Source: Crossiella equi | Lineage (GTDB): Bacteria > Actinomycetota > Actinomycetes > Mycobacteriales > Pseudonocardiaceae | Assembly: GCF_017876755.1 (NCBI RefSeq) | Contig: NZ_JAGIOO010000001.1 | Coordinates: 8,603,786-8,667,785, forward strand | DNA: 64,000 nt | Reading direction: 5' to 3' | Shown here: in pieces, positions 49,601-56,590 of the stretch | Layout of the letters: each line of letters starts with the position of its first letter | How positions within the stretch are numbered: position 1 is the first letter of the stretch | Translations under genes and position numbers: made by a program | Notes under the pieces: model-generated | Seen by the model: only the letters and a program-made list of their open reading frames with translations | Database searches by the model: none | What the model was told of the DNA's origin: nothing

Positions 49601-52110
49601 ACTTCGAGTTCCTGCCCGAGGCCATCGCCTCGCTGGGCGCCCTGGCCGAGGGCGTGGCCGAGCGCGCCATGGTCGCCGACCTGTACGTGACCTGGGAGGA
49701 CCAGCCGGACGCGGCCGCGCTGGCCGCCCGTCTGGCCGAGCTGCTGGCCGCGTCCCCGCTGCCCGCCGCGCTGCGCCGGGTCACCGTCACGGTGGCGGGC
49801 ACCAGCGGTGCGGTCATGCACCACCACTTCACCTTCCGCCCGGACGGGGACGGGGTCACCGAGGACCTGCTCATCCGCGGCCTGCACCCGAAGCTGGCCG
49901 AGCGCCTGCGCCTGGAGCGGCTGCGCGAGTTCGACCTCACCCGCCTGCCCACCGCCGACGAGGAGATCTACCTCTTCAAGGCCGTGGCCAAGTCCAACCC
50001 GTCGGACGAGCGCCTGATCGCGCTGGGCCAGGTCCGCGACCTGACCCCGCTGCGCGAGTCCGAGGGCCGCCTGGTGGCGCTGCCCGCGCTGGAGGAGGCG
50101 GTCACCGCCGCCCTGAGCGCGATCCGCACCGTGCAGGCGCAGCGCCCCAAGCACAAGCGGTTCGACACCAACCGGATCATGATGTACGTCTGGCCGTCGA
50201 CCGAGCTGTCCACCAGCGAGCTCAACCAGCTGACCCAGCGCATCCTGCCCACCGCCACCGGCGCCGGGCTGGAGGAGGTCGAGTTCCTGGCCCGCCGCAG
50301 CGGCCCGCACGGCTCCATGCCCGAGGTCGCGGTGCGCATCCTGCTGGACAACGGCAACGGCGCCCGGCTGGAGGTCGGCGAGCCCTCCCGCGAGCCGGTG
50401 GCCCCGCTGGACGACTACCGCCAGAAGGTGCTGCGCGCGGCCCGCCGCGGCAACACCTACCCGTACGAGCTGACCGACCTGCTCGCCGGGCCGGGCGGCA
50501 CCTTCACCGAGCACGACCTGGACGAGACCGGCGCGCTGGTGCCGGTGGACCGGCCCAAGGGCAAGAACACCGCCGCGATCGTGGCCGGTGTGGTCAGCAC
50601 GCCCACGCAGCGGCACCCCGAGGGCATCACCCGCGTGGTCCTGCTGGGCGACCCGACCAAGGCGCTGGGCTCGCTGGCCGAGCCGGAGTGCTCGCGCATC
50701 GTGGCCGCGCTGAACCTGGCCGAGAGCATGCGGGTGCCGCTGGAGTGGATCGCGCTCTCCGCGGGCGCGAAGATCTCCATGGGCTCCGGTACCGAGAACA
50801 TGGACTGGGTCGCGGCCGCGCTCAAGCGGATCGTGGAGTTCACCCAGGCCGGGCACGAGATCAACGTCGTGGTCGCGGGCATCAACGTCGGGGCGCAGCC
50901 GTACTGGAACGCCGAGGCCACGATGCTTATGCACACCAAGGGCATCCTGGTGATGACCCCGGACTCGGCCATGGTGCTGACCGGCAAGCAGGCGCTGGAC
51001 TTCTCCGGTGGTGTCTCGGCCGAGGACAACTTCGGCATCGGCGGCTACGACCGCATCATGGGCCCCAACGGCGAGGCGCAGTACTGGGCGCCGAACCTGC
51101 CCGGCGCCCGCGACGTGCTGATGGCGCACTACGACCACACCTACGTGGTGCCGGGTGAGTCCGGGCCGCGCCGGGCCACCACGACCGACCCGGTCGACCG
51201 CGACGTCACGCCGTTCCCGCACGCGGTGGAGGGCAGCGACTTCACCACGGTCGGCCAGATCTTCTCCGCCGAGCACAACCCGGACCGCAAGAAGCCGTTC
51301 GACATCCGCACGGTGATGCGCGCCCTCTCCGACCAGGACCACGCGGTCCTGGAGCGCTGGGCGGGCATGGCCGACGCGGACACCTCGGCGGTGCAGGACG
51401 TGCACATCGGCGGCTACCCGGTCTGCCTGGTGGGCATCGAGTCCCGGTCCGTGCCGCGCCGCGGCTTCCCGCCCACGGACGGGCCGGACTCCTACACCGC
51501 GGGCACCCTGTTCCCGCGGTCGTCGAAGAAGACCGCGCGGGCGATCAACGCCGCCTCGGGCAACCGCCCGCTGGTGGTGCTGGCCAACCTCTCGGGCTTC
51601 GACGGCTCGCCGGAGTCGCTGCGCAAGCTCCAGCTGGAGTACGGCGCGGAGATCGGCCGCGCGATCGTGAACTTCCAGGGCCCGATCGTGTTCTGCGTGA
51701 TCTCCCGGTACCACGGCGGCGCGTTCGTGGTCTTCTCCAAGGCGCTCAACCCGAACATGACGGTGCTGGCGCTGGAGGGCTCGTTCGCCTCGGTGCTGGG
51801 CGGTGCCCCGGCGGCGGCGGTGGTGTTCACCAACGACGTGAACGCCCGCACCGCCAACGACCCGCGTGTGGTGGAGCTCCAGGAGAAGGTCGCGGCGGCC
51901 ACCGGCACCGAGCGGGCCACGCTGTCCACGCAGCTGGCCGAGCTGCGCGGCAGCGTCCGCACGGAGAAGCTCAGCGAGGTCGCGGCGGAGTTCGACAAGG
52001 TGCACAGCATCCAGCGCGCGGTGGAGGTCGGGTCGGTCGACGCGATCATCAGCGCGGCGGAGCTGCGGCCGCGGATCATCGAGGCCATCGAGAAGGGCCT
52101 CAAGGGCTGA
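46630..52110 (+). CDS. Single-chain acyl-CoA (acetyl/propionyl-CoA) carboxylase
   Basis: 1,826 residues. Biotin carboxylase occupies 1 to about 450 (VFKRVAIVNRGEAAMRL start; ATP-grasp loop KATAGGGGRGI near 160; FLEVNTRLQVEHPITE near 290). The biotin-carrier lysine is in VLESMKMEM near 618. A long central region (about 640-1290) has no catalytic motif, and the carboxyltransferase domain covers about 1290-1800 (SAGAKISMGSG, ALEGSFASVLGGAPAAAVVF). This order and the large central region resemble eukaryotic acetyl-CoA carboxylase, unlike the split bacterial enzymes. It makes malonyl- or methylmalonyl-CoA in the cytoplasm. I chose the GTG at 46630 because GGAAGGG lies 8 bases upstream and the family N-terminus fits. 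Confidence 0.88.
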   Translation: MFKRVAIVNRGEAAMRLIHAVRDLSAETGQRVETVALYTDADKTATFVREADLVYPLGPASARPYLDLAVLERALVETGADAAWVGWGFVAEDPAFAELCEKIGVTFIGPSADAMRQLGDKIGAKLLAEEVGVPVAPWSGGEVATLEEALAAGEKIGYPLMLKATAGGGGRGIRRVDSHENLTEAYQLTRDEAERAFGSGIVFLERLVTGARHVEVQVISDGETAWALGVRDCSVQRRNQKIIEESASPVLAPAQAAELKAAAERLAERVAYRGACTVEFLYQPADKLFAFLEVNTRLQVEHPITEITTGTDLVRLQLHVAGGGRLTGERPEEIGHAVEARLNAEDPDRDFAPAPGRISRLVLPAGPGIRVDTGVSEGDTIPGDFDSMIAKIIAYGRDREHALGRLRRAMAETITIIEGGATNKSFVLDLLDAPEVIDGSADTGWIDRVRAEGGLVNHRHSAIALAAAAIEAYQDEEEASRDRLISTAHGGRPQVQHELGRPLDLKLRGVAYRVWVARVGQNRFRVGVSGGGDVRTAGIELERYDEVTGQIVVNGERHRLVCATHGPIHLVEVDGIAHRISRDEGGVVRSPAPALVVATPLTVGDEVDSGAPILVLESMKMEMVLRAPFRARVRELPVSVGSQVETGAPLMRLEPLADGDEEAAEETSAVVEIDLPAEPVVASAVARAESGLQDLRSLLLGFDVDPHDRKRVLSGYLAARAELGGPPLSGELDLLTVFADLAELARNTPGTGLEAAPHSPVHSPREHFHSYLQSLDVTRAGLPEDFQAKLARVLGYYGVTELDRTPELETAVFRIFLAQQRMAVDVELISEILRAWMSDQPQLGAMRQPTGLTLERLVQATQVRFPTVADLARGVVFRWFAQPLLRRIRAEVYAEVRTTLRYLDENPRAADRAERIQAMVAGSEPLVRLLGQRIGLPGRDHAPLLEVLTRRYYGNRGLSEVTEQQAGGCRFVTAERAGADGVSRVVTTAVDFEFLPEAIASLGALAEGVAERAMVADLYVTWEDQPDAAALAARLAELLAASPLPAALRRVTVTVAGTSGAVMHHHFTFRPDGDGVTEDLLIRGLHPKLAERLRLERLREFDLTRLPTADEEIYLFKAVAKSNPSDERLIALGQVRDLTPLRESEGRLVALPALEEAVTAALSAIRTVQAQRPKHKRFDTNRIMMYVWPSTELSTSELNQLTQRILPTATGAGLEEVEFLARRSGPHGSMPEVAVRILLDNGNGARLEVGEPSREPVAPLDDYRQKVLRAARRGNTYPYELTDLLAGPGGTFTEHDLDETGALVPVDRPKGKNTAAIVAGVVSTPTQRHPEGITRVVLLGDPTKALGSLAEPECSRIVAALNLAESMRVPLEWIALSAGAKISMGSGTENMDWVAAALKRIVEFTQAGHEINVVVAGINVGAQPYWNAEATMLMHTKGILVMTPDSAMVLTGKQALDFSGGVSAEDNFGIGGYDRIMGPNGEAQYWAPNLPGARDVLMAHYDHTYVVPGESGPRRATTTDPVDRDVTPFPHAVEGSDFTTVGQIFSAEHNPDRKKPFDIRTVMRALSDQDHAVLERWAGMADADTSAVQDVHIGGYPVCLVGIESRSVPRRGFPPTDGPDSYTAGTLFPRSSKKTARAINAASGNRPLVVLANLSGFDGSPESLRKLQLEYGAEIGRAIVNFQGPIVFCVISRYHGGAFVVFSKALNPNMTVLALEGSFASVLGGAPAAAVVFTNDVNARTANDPRVVELQEKVAAATGTERATLSTQLAELRGSVRTEKLSEVAAEFDKVHSIQRAVEVGSVDAIISAAELRPRIIEAIEKGLKG

Positions 52111-52129
52111 CCCGCTGACGCGGTAGCCC

Positions 52130-52170
52130 AGGACCGGCCGTGCCCCTCAGCACGGCCGGTCCTGCTTTTC
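52130..52170 (+). terminator. Rho-independent terminator after the carboxylase gene
   Basis: AGGACCGGCCGTGC (52130-52143) pairs perfectly with GCACGGCCGGTCCT (52150-52163) around a six-base loop, followed by GCTTTTCC. It begins 19 bases after the stop and is the clearest intrinsic terminator in the window. Confidence 0.9.
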
Positions 52171-52283
52171 CGGATTTCTCCAGGTGGCAACGATTGCGTC
52201 CCGGATGCGTCACCGGTCACGGTGCCGCGCCGGGAACCTGCCTAGCCTTGTCCTCCGCCGGTCGGCCGGGAGGAGGGGGCGGG

Positions 52284-53216
52284 ATGTTGGTGCGACGGGG
52301 CACGTTCGAGACCCGGGACCCCGGTCGGGGGGCGGAGTTCTTCTCCCGCAACCACCTGCTGCCGCTCGGTCCGCCGCCCGAGCGGTTCCTGCTGCGGGTG
52401 GAGGTGGTCCGCGGGCCGGGTTTCGCCCTCCGGCGGCTGCGCACCACGGTCCCGTTCCAGCACTTCCACCCGCCCGCCGCCGAGCTCTCGGTGGTGGAGA
52501 CGGTCACCGGGCGCACCCGGGTGGTGGCCGGGGCGCGGGAGCTCGTGGTGGCACCCGGTGAGATCGGTTTCCGCCACCCCGGGCACGGGTGCTGGGCCCA
52601 GGTCGACGCGGGCGAGGTGCGCGAGGTGCGGCTGTCCGTGTCCGTGCTGGCCGAGGAGACGGGCGTGGACCTGCGGCACGTGCGGGCCGCCCTGGTCCGC
52701 TCGGGTGAAGCCGCGTCCTGGCGGGCGGCGGCCGACCGGGTGGAACGGGACGTGCTGGGCAACCCGGCGACGGCGAACAGCGCGCTGAGCCTGGCGACAG
52801 CGCGGCGCACCCTGGCGCTGGCGCTGCGCGAGGTCTTCCCGGCGCTGTCCGCCGAGGAGCCGGTGCCGGACGGCGGGCCGGGGCCGCTGCGGCGGGCGCT
52901 GGCCTACCTCGAGGACCACGCCCCGGAGCCGATCACGGTGGCCGACATCGCCGCGGCGGCGCGCCTGAGCGTGCGGTCCCTGCAAACCCTCTTCCAGGAC
53001 CACCTGGCCACCACCCCCACGGCCCACTTGCGCCGGGTCCGGCTCGCCGGTGCGCACCGGGACCTGTGCGACCCGTGGCCGGGCACGGGCGTGGGCGCGG
53101 TCGCGGCCAAGTGGGGCTTCCCGGACCCGGGCCGCTTCACCGCCGCCTACCGCGAGCAGTACGGCCACTCCCCGCGCGAGACCTTGCACCGCCAATTCCG
53201 AGACCGATGTGACTAG
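52284..53216 (+). CDS. AraC-family regulator
   Basis: 310 residues from the ATG at 52284 behind GGAGGAGG. The C-terminal AraC DNA-binding domain shows ITVADIAAAARLSVRSLQTL and GAVAAKWGFPDPGRFTAAYR, followed by EQYGHSPRETL. The N-terminal 190 residues resemble the AraC-binding-like domain of regulators such as FeaR/NphR (for example the FQHFHPPAAELSVVE region). Upstream in-frame codons overlap the carboxylase terminator and were not used. The SnoaL-like gene follows after 9 bases, so the two are cotranscribed. The inducer is unknown. Confidence 0.85.
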   Translation: MLVRRGTFETRDPGRGAEFFSRNHLLPLGPPPERFLLRVEVVRGPGFALRRLRTTVPFQHFHPPAAELSVVETVTGRTRVVAGARELVVAPGEIGFRHPGHGCWAQVDAGEVREVRLSVSVLAEETGVDLRHVRAALVRSGEAASWRAAADRVERDVLGNPATANSALSLATARRTLALALREVFPALSAEEPVPDGGPGPLRRALAYLEDHAPEPITVADIAAAARLSVRSLQTLFQDHLATTPTAHLRRVRLAGAHRDLCDPWPGTGVGAVAAKWGFPDPGRFTAAYREQYGHSPRETLHRQFRDRCD

Positions 53217-53225
53217 TATCAACCC

Positions 53226-53612
53226 ATGACGAACTTCCGCGCGGCCGTCGAAGCCCGCGACCCGGAGGCCCTGGCCGCGACCCTGGCCGACGACGTCGTG
53301 TTCACCAGCCCGGTGGCCTTCAAGCCGTACCCGGGCAAGCCGATCACCGCCGCGATCCTGCGGGGCGTGCTCCGGGTGTTCGAGGACTTCCGCTACGTCC
53401 GGGAGATCGGCGGCGGCCGCGACCACGCCCTGGTCTTCGAGGCCCGCATCGGCGACACCCGGGTCGAGGGCTGCGACTTCCTGCACCTGGACGAGAACGG
53501 CCTGGTCGACCAGCTGACCGTCATGGTGCGCCCGCTCTCGGCCGCGCAGGCGCTGGCCGAGGCGATGGGGGCGCAGTTCGACCGCATCAAGCAGGAGGCG
53601 ATGGGCGGCTGA
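53226..53612 (+). CDS. SnoaL/NTF2-like protein
   Basis: 128 residues, small alpha+beta cone fold of the SnoaL-like/NTF2 superfamily: MTNFRAAVEARDPEALAATL, then ADDVVFTSPVAF and GRDHALVFEARIGDTRVEGC. Members act as hydroxylase-like enzymes, isomerases or ligand-binding proteins, and nothing here separates these. It begins 9 bases after the AraC gene. Its stop lies 28 bases from the convergent deazaflavin enzyme gene. Confidence 0.78.
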   Translation: MTNFRAAVEARDPEALAATLADDVVFTSPVAFKPYPGKPITAAILRGVLRVFEDFRYVREIGGGRDHALVFEARIGDTRVEGCDFLHLDENGLVDQLTVMVRPLSAAQALAEAMGAQFDRIKQEAMGG

Positions 53613-53640
53613 GCCCGTCGGCTGCGCGGGAGGTCCCGCC

Positions 53641-54111
53641 TCAGCCCCCGGTGACCGGGCTGAGGCGGAGGACCGCGATCTCGGCCAGGTGCTCCCGGAT
53701 CACCGACGGCGGCGCGTCCTTGGCGAAGGGCCACATGTTCGGCCCCGCGCTGCCCCGGAGCGCCTCGTTGCGGCGGACGTTGCCCAGGTAGGTGTGCAGC
53801 ACCTCCGCCGCCCGCTCGTCCTCCAGCAGCTCGACCCGGAAGGTGGTGCCCGGTTCCTGCTCGATCTCGCACGTGCCCGCCGCCAGCAGGTTGGCGGTCC
53901 AGTCGCGGTGGCGGTTCGGGGAGCAGACGTAGCGCTGGCCGTCGACCTGGGTGACGGCGATGGGCGTGGTGCGCGGCAGGCCCGTGCGGCGGCCGGGGAC
54001 GGCCAGGACGCGGAGGACGTGGTCGCCCTCGACGTAGGCCTTCACCTCGCCGGCCCGGATCATCTCGATCATCTTCGCGTTGCGTTCGCGCGGGGTGGGC
54101 TGGTCGGACAC
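53641..54111 (-). CDS. Nitroreductase/deazaflavin-dependent (F420-type) oxidoreductase
   Basis: 156 residues with the split-barrel fold of the Ddn/FDOR family. Motifs include VLRVLAVPGRRTGLPRTTP, the RTG turn used in cofactor binding, then SPNRHRDWTANLLAAGTCEI and a C-terminal helix. Family members use F420 for reductions. It starts at the ATG at 54111. It stands alone on the minus strand, in front of the sbn operon terminator, and no substrate can be inferred. Confidence 0.83.
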   Translation of the reverse strand: MSDQPTPRERNAKMIEMIRAGEVKAYVEGDHVLRVLAVPGRRTGLPRTTPIAVTQVDGQRYVCSPNRHRDWTANLLAAGTCEIEQEPGTTFRVELLEDERAAEVLHTYLGNVRRNEALRGSAGPNMWPFAKDAPPSVIREHLAEIAVLRLSPVTGG

Positions 54112-54156
54112 CGTGGCTCCCGTTCCGGTCGGTGATCAAGGCCGGGACCCACCGTA

Positions 54157-54191
54157 CCGGCCAACACGAACCCCCGGTCCGTGTTGGCCGG
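54157..54191 (-). terminator. Hairpin after sbnB
   Basis: CCGGCCAACACG (54157-54168) pairs perfectly with CGTGTTGGCCGG (54180-54191), loop 11 bases. It lies 5 bases beyond the sbnB stop in the direction of transcription and upstream of the deazaflavin gene, so it should separate the two transcripts. No T-run. Confidence 0.7.
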
Positions 54192-54196
54192 TTCCG

Positions 54197-55198
54197 TCAG
54201 GCCGGGGTCAGGGCGTCCTCGGCCGGAAGGAAGTGGGGCAGGTCAACCCCAAGCCCCTCTTTCCGCGCGGTCTCGAGCACCAGGGCGGAGACCGCCAGGT
54301 CCAGCACGCCCAGGCCGAACGGGGAGAACAGCGTCACCCGGTCGGCGGGGCGGGTGTGGGGCAGGGCCTGTTCCAGCAGCTCGCCCAGGCTCGCGCTGAT
54401 GAAGTCCCGGTGGCCCAGGTGCTGTTCGGCCAGGTGCAGCGACGTGGCCGCCCGGCAGACGTGGTCCTGGTCGTCGACGACGTTGTGCGCGGCCAGCACG
54501 CCGTCGATCGTGACATCGCGCAGCGACAGCCCCAGGACCAGGGTGTCCGGCGCGCACGCCGAGAGGTCCAGGTGCGGTACCGAGGCGGTGGTGGCCAGGC
54601 TGACCAGGCGGTGCGCGCCCAGGGCCTCCTCCAGGGTCCGCGCCACCCGGACGGTCAGGTCCGGGACGCGGTCGGCGAAGGCCGCCGCCCGCGCCGGGTC
54701 CAGGTCGTGGACGGTCACCGCGGCCAGGGACGGGCAGACCACCCGCAGGAAGCGCAGCACCTCGAAGTTGATCACGCCGCAGCCGATGAGGGTGACGCCG
54801 GTGTCCGGGGTCGCGCCCGGCAGGGTGGCCGCCGCCAGGGCCGCGCTCGCGGCCGTGCGGCGGGCCGAGATCGTGGAGCCCTCCAGCAGGGCGACGGGGT
54901 TGCCGGTGTCCATCGAGTTCAGCACGATCGCGGCCGAGGCCCGTTGCAGGCCCCGCGCCACGTTGCCCGGGAACGAGGCGATCCACTTCATGCCCGCCAC
55001 CGCCTGCGCGCCACCGAGGTAGGCGGGCAGGCCGATGATGCGGTTGCGCGCGTCGTCGGGGAAGCGCAGGAACACCGAGTGCGGCAGGGAGGTCTCCCCG
55101 CGCGCGTGCGTCACGTAGGCCTGCCGCACCGCGGCCAGCACCTCCAGCTCCCGGCCGTCCAGCACCTGCCGGACCGTGTCGTTGCCGAGGATCAGCAC
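54197..55198 (-). CDS. sbnB: SbnB: N-(2-amino-2-carboxyethyl)-L-glutamate dehydrogenase
   Basis: 333 residues of the ornithine cyclodeaminase/mu-crystallin family. The start VLILGNDTVRQVL lacks any preceding domain, and GVTLIGCGVINFEVLRFLRV is the NAD-binding Rossmann motif. In the SbnA-SbnB route, SbnB oxidatively cleaves N-(1-amino-1-carboxyethyl)-glutamate to give L-2,3-diaminopropionate, 2-oxoglutarate and NADH. The GTG at 55198 overlaps the sbnA stop by 7 bases. A longer frame through 55228 would add a short charged extension. Pairing with sbnA makes this assignment much firmer than the family alone. Confidence 0.86.
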   Translation of the reverse strand: MLILGNDTVRQVLDGRELEVLAAVRQAYVTHARGETSLPHSVFLRFPDDARNRIIGLPAYLGGAQAVAGMKWIASFPGNVARGLQRASAAIVLNSMDTGNPVALLEGSTISARRTAASAALAAATLPGATPDTGVTLIGCGVINFEVLRFLRVVCPSLAAVTVHDLDPARAAAFADRVPDLTVRVARTLEEALGAHRLVSLATTASVPHLDLSACAPDTLVLGLSLRDVTIDGVLAAHNVVDDQDHVCRAATSLHLAEQHLGHRDFISASLGELLEQALPHTRPADRVTLFSPFGLGVLDLAVSALVLETARKEGLGVDLPHFLPAEDALTPA

Positions 55199-56202
55199 CT
55201 GGCCACCTCCATCTCCTCGTCCTTCCACAGCTGCGTCACATCACCGAACTGGGCGGCCACCCAGTCGTCGTCGTAGATCGTGTCGAGGTAGCGCTCGCCC
55301 CGGTCGGGCAGGATGAGCGCGCAGTTCGCGCCCGCCGGGATGCGGTCGCGCAGGCGGTGCAGGCCCGCCACCACCGCGCCGGAGGACCCGCCCGCCAGGA
55401 TCGCCTCGCGCATGGCCAGCCTGCGGCAGCCGACCACCGCGTCCAGGTCGCTCACGTGCAGCACCTCGTCGGCCAGGCCTGGCGCGAACAGCTCCGGGCG
55501 GATGGCCGCGCCGTGCCCGGGGATCAGGCGGCGGCCCACGGGTGTGTGGAAGAGCGCGCTGCTCTCCGCGTCCACCGCGATGATCCGCACCCCCAGGCGG
55601 TGCTCCCGCGCGTACTCCGCGCAGCCGCGCAGCGTGCCCGAGGAGCTGACCGTGCACAGCAGGTAGTCCAGCCGCCCGTCCAGCGCCTCCACGATCTCGC
55701 GCATCGTGGTCCGGTGGGCCCACGCGTTGCGCGCGTTCGCGTACTGGTTGGGGCAGTAGGAGTCCGGCAGCGTGGCCAGCAGCTCCCGCACCCGCCGCTT
55801 GCGCACCGGCAGGTACTCGCCGGTGGCCGGGTCGCGGTCGGTGACGGTGTGCACCTCGGCGCCGTAGGCCCGCATGATGGCGATGTTCTGCGGGTTGGTG
55901 CGCGGGTCGACCACGCACACGAACCGCAGGTCCAGCAACCGGCACACCTGCGCGAGCCCGATGCCGAGGTTGCCGGAGCTGGACTCCACCACCACCGACC
56001 GCCCGGGCACCACCGCCCCGGTGCGCACCGCCTCGGACAGCATGGCGTGCGCCGACCGGTCCTTGATGCTGCCGCCCGGGTTGGCGGCCTCCAGCTTCGC
56101 GTGCACCCCGAACCCGGCGCCGGGCAGCAGGCGGGTCAGCTCGACCAGCGGGGTCGCGCCGATCGTGCCCAGCACCCCGGGCGTCGTGCCGTAGCCGCTC
56201 AT
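55192..56202 (-). CDS. sbnA: SbnA: N-(2-amino-2-carboxyethyl)-L-glutamate synthase
   Basis: 336-residue PLP enzyme of the cysteine synthase fold. The PLP lysine is K47 in NPGGSIKDRSA, and the phosphate loop is in SSSGTLRG. SbnA joins O-phospho-L-serine and L-glutamate to form the intermediate used by SbnB. Between mbtH (4 bases after its stop) and sbnB, it is part of an mbtH-sbnA-sbnB operon, so diaminopropionate is made for the divergent NRPS. Its sequence differs from plain cysteine synthases in having the SbnA-type middle region (PNQYANARNAWAHRTTMREI). Confidence 0.86.
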   Translation of the reverse strand: MSGYGTTPGVLGTIGATPLVELTRLLPGAGFGVHAKLEAANPGGSIKDRSAHAMLSEAVRTGAVVPGRSVVVESSSGNLGIGLAQVCRLLDLRFVCVVDPRTNPQNIAIMRAYGAEVHTVTDRDPATGEYLPVRKRRVRELLATLPDSYCPNQYANARNAWAHRTTMREIVEALDGRLDYLLCTVSSSGTLRGCAEYAREHRLGVRIIAVDAESSALFHTPVGRRLIPGHGAAIRPELFAPGLADEVLHVSDLDAVVGCRRLAMREAILAGGSSGAVVAGLHRLRDRIPAGANCALILPDRGERYLDTIYDDDWVAAQFGDVTQLWKDEEMEVARC

Positions 56203-56206
56203 GCGA

Positions 56207-56404
56207 TCAGCTGGCCATCGCGCGGCGCAGGCTCAGCGGGCGCATGTCCGTCCACACCTGGCCGATGTGGTCGAGGCAGTGCTGCCGGGGCCCCTCGGTG
56301 CCCTCGGCCTCCCAGCCGGGCGGCAGCTCGCGGTCGGCCCGCCAGATCGAGTACTGCTCCTCGTGGTTGCGCACGACGCGGTACACACCCTCGTCGTTGT
56401 CCAT
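56207..56404 (-). CDS. MbtH-like protein
   Basis: 65 residues, typical of the family: VVRNHEEQYSIWRADRELPP followed by GW and, near the end, VWTDMRPLSLR. MbtH-like proteins bind and activate NRPS adenylation domains. This one is the first gene of the mbtH-sbnA-sbnB operon, divergent from the big NRPS at 56591, and is its natural partner. The 186-base gap 56405-56590 must hold the promoters of both directions. Confidence 0.92.
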   Translation of the reverse strand: MDNDEGVYRVVRNHEEQYSIWRADRELPPGWEAEGTEGPRQHCLDHIGQVWTDMRPLSLRRAMAS

Positions 56405-56590
56405 CGCACTCCTCCTCGCGCTGAAACCGGCCCGCCGAGCGTGCCCGCCGCCGCCGGTCGCGCCACAGGGTCAAACGCGCACCGGTCCCGGCGATCGACG
56501 CCTGCCGCTCCTTCCCTGGTGACGGCCCGCCCCCGCCGGAGAGGCTTCGGTCTGCCACGCGAGGGGCGCTGGCGAAGGTGGAGGTGTCCG

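Noticed and set aside
44809-52005. A 2,398-codon leftward open frame opposite the carboxylase gene
   Set aside because: The rightward strand encodes unmistakable biotin carboxylase, carrier and carboxyltransferase motifs; the leftward product is low-complexity antisense.
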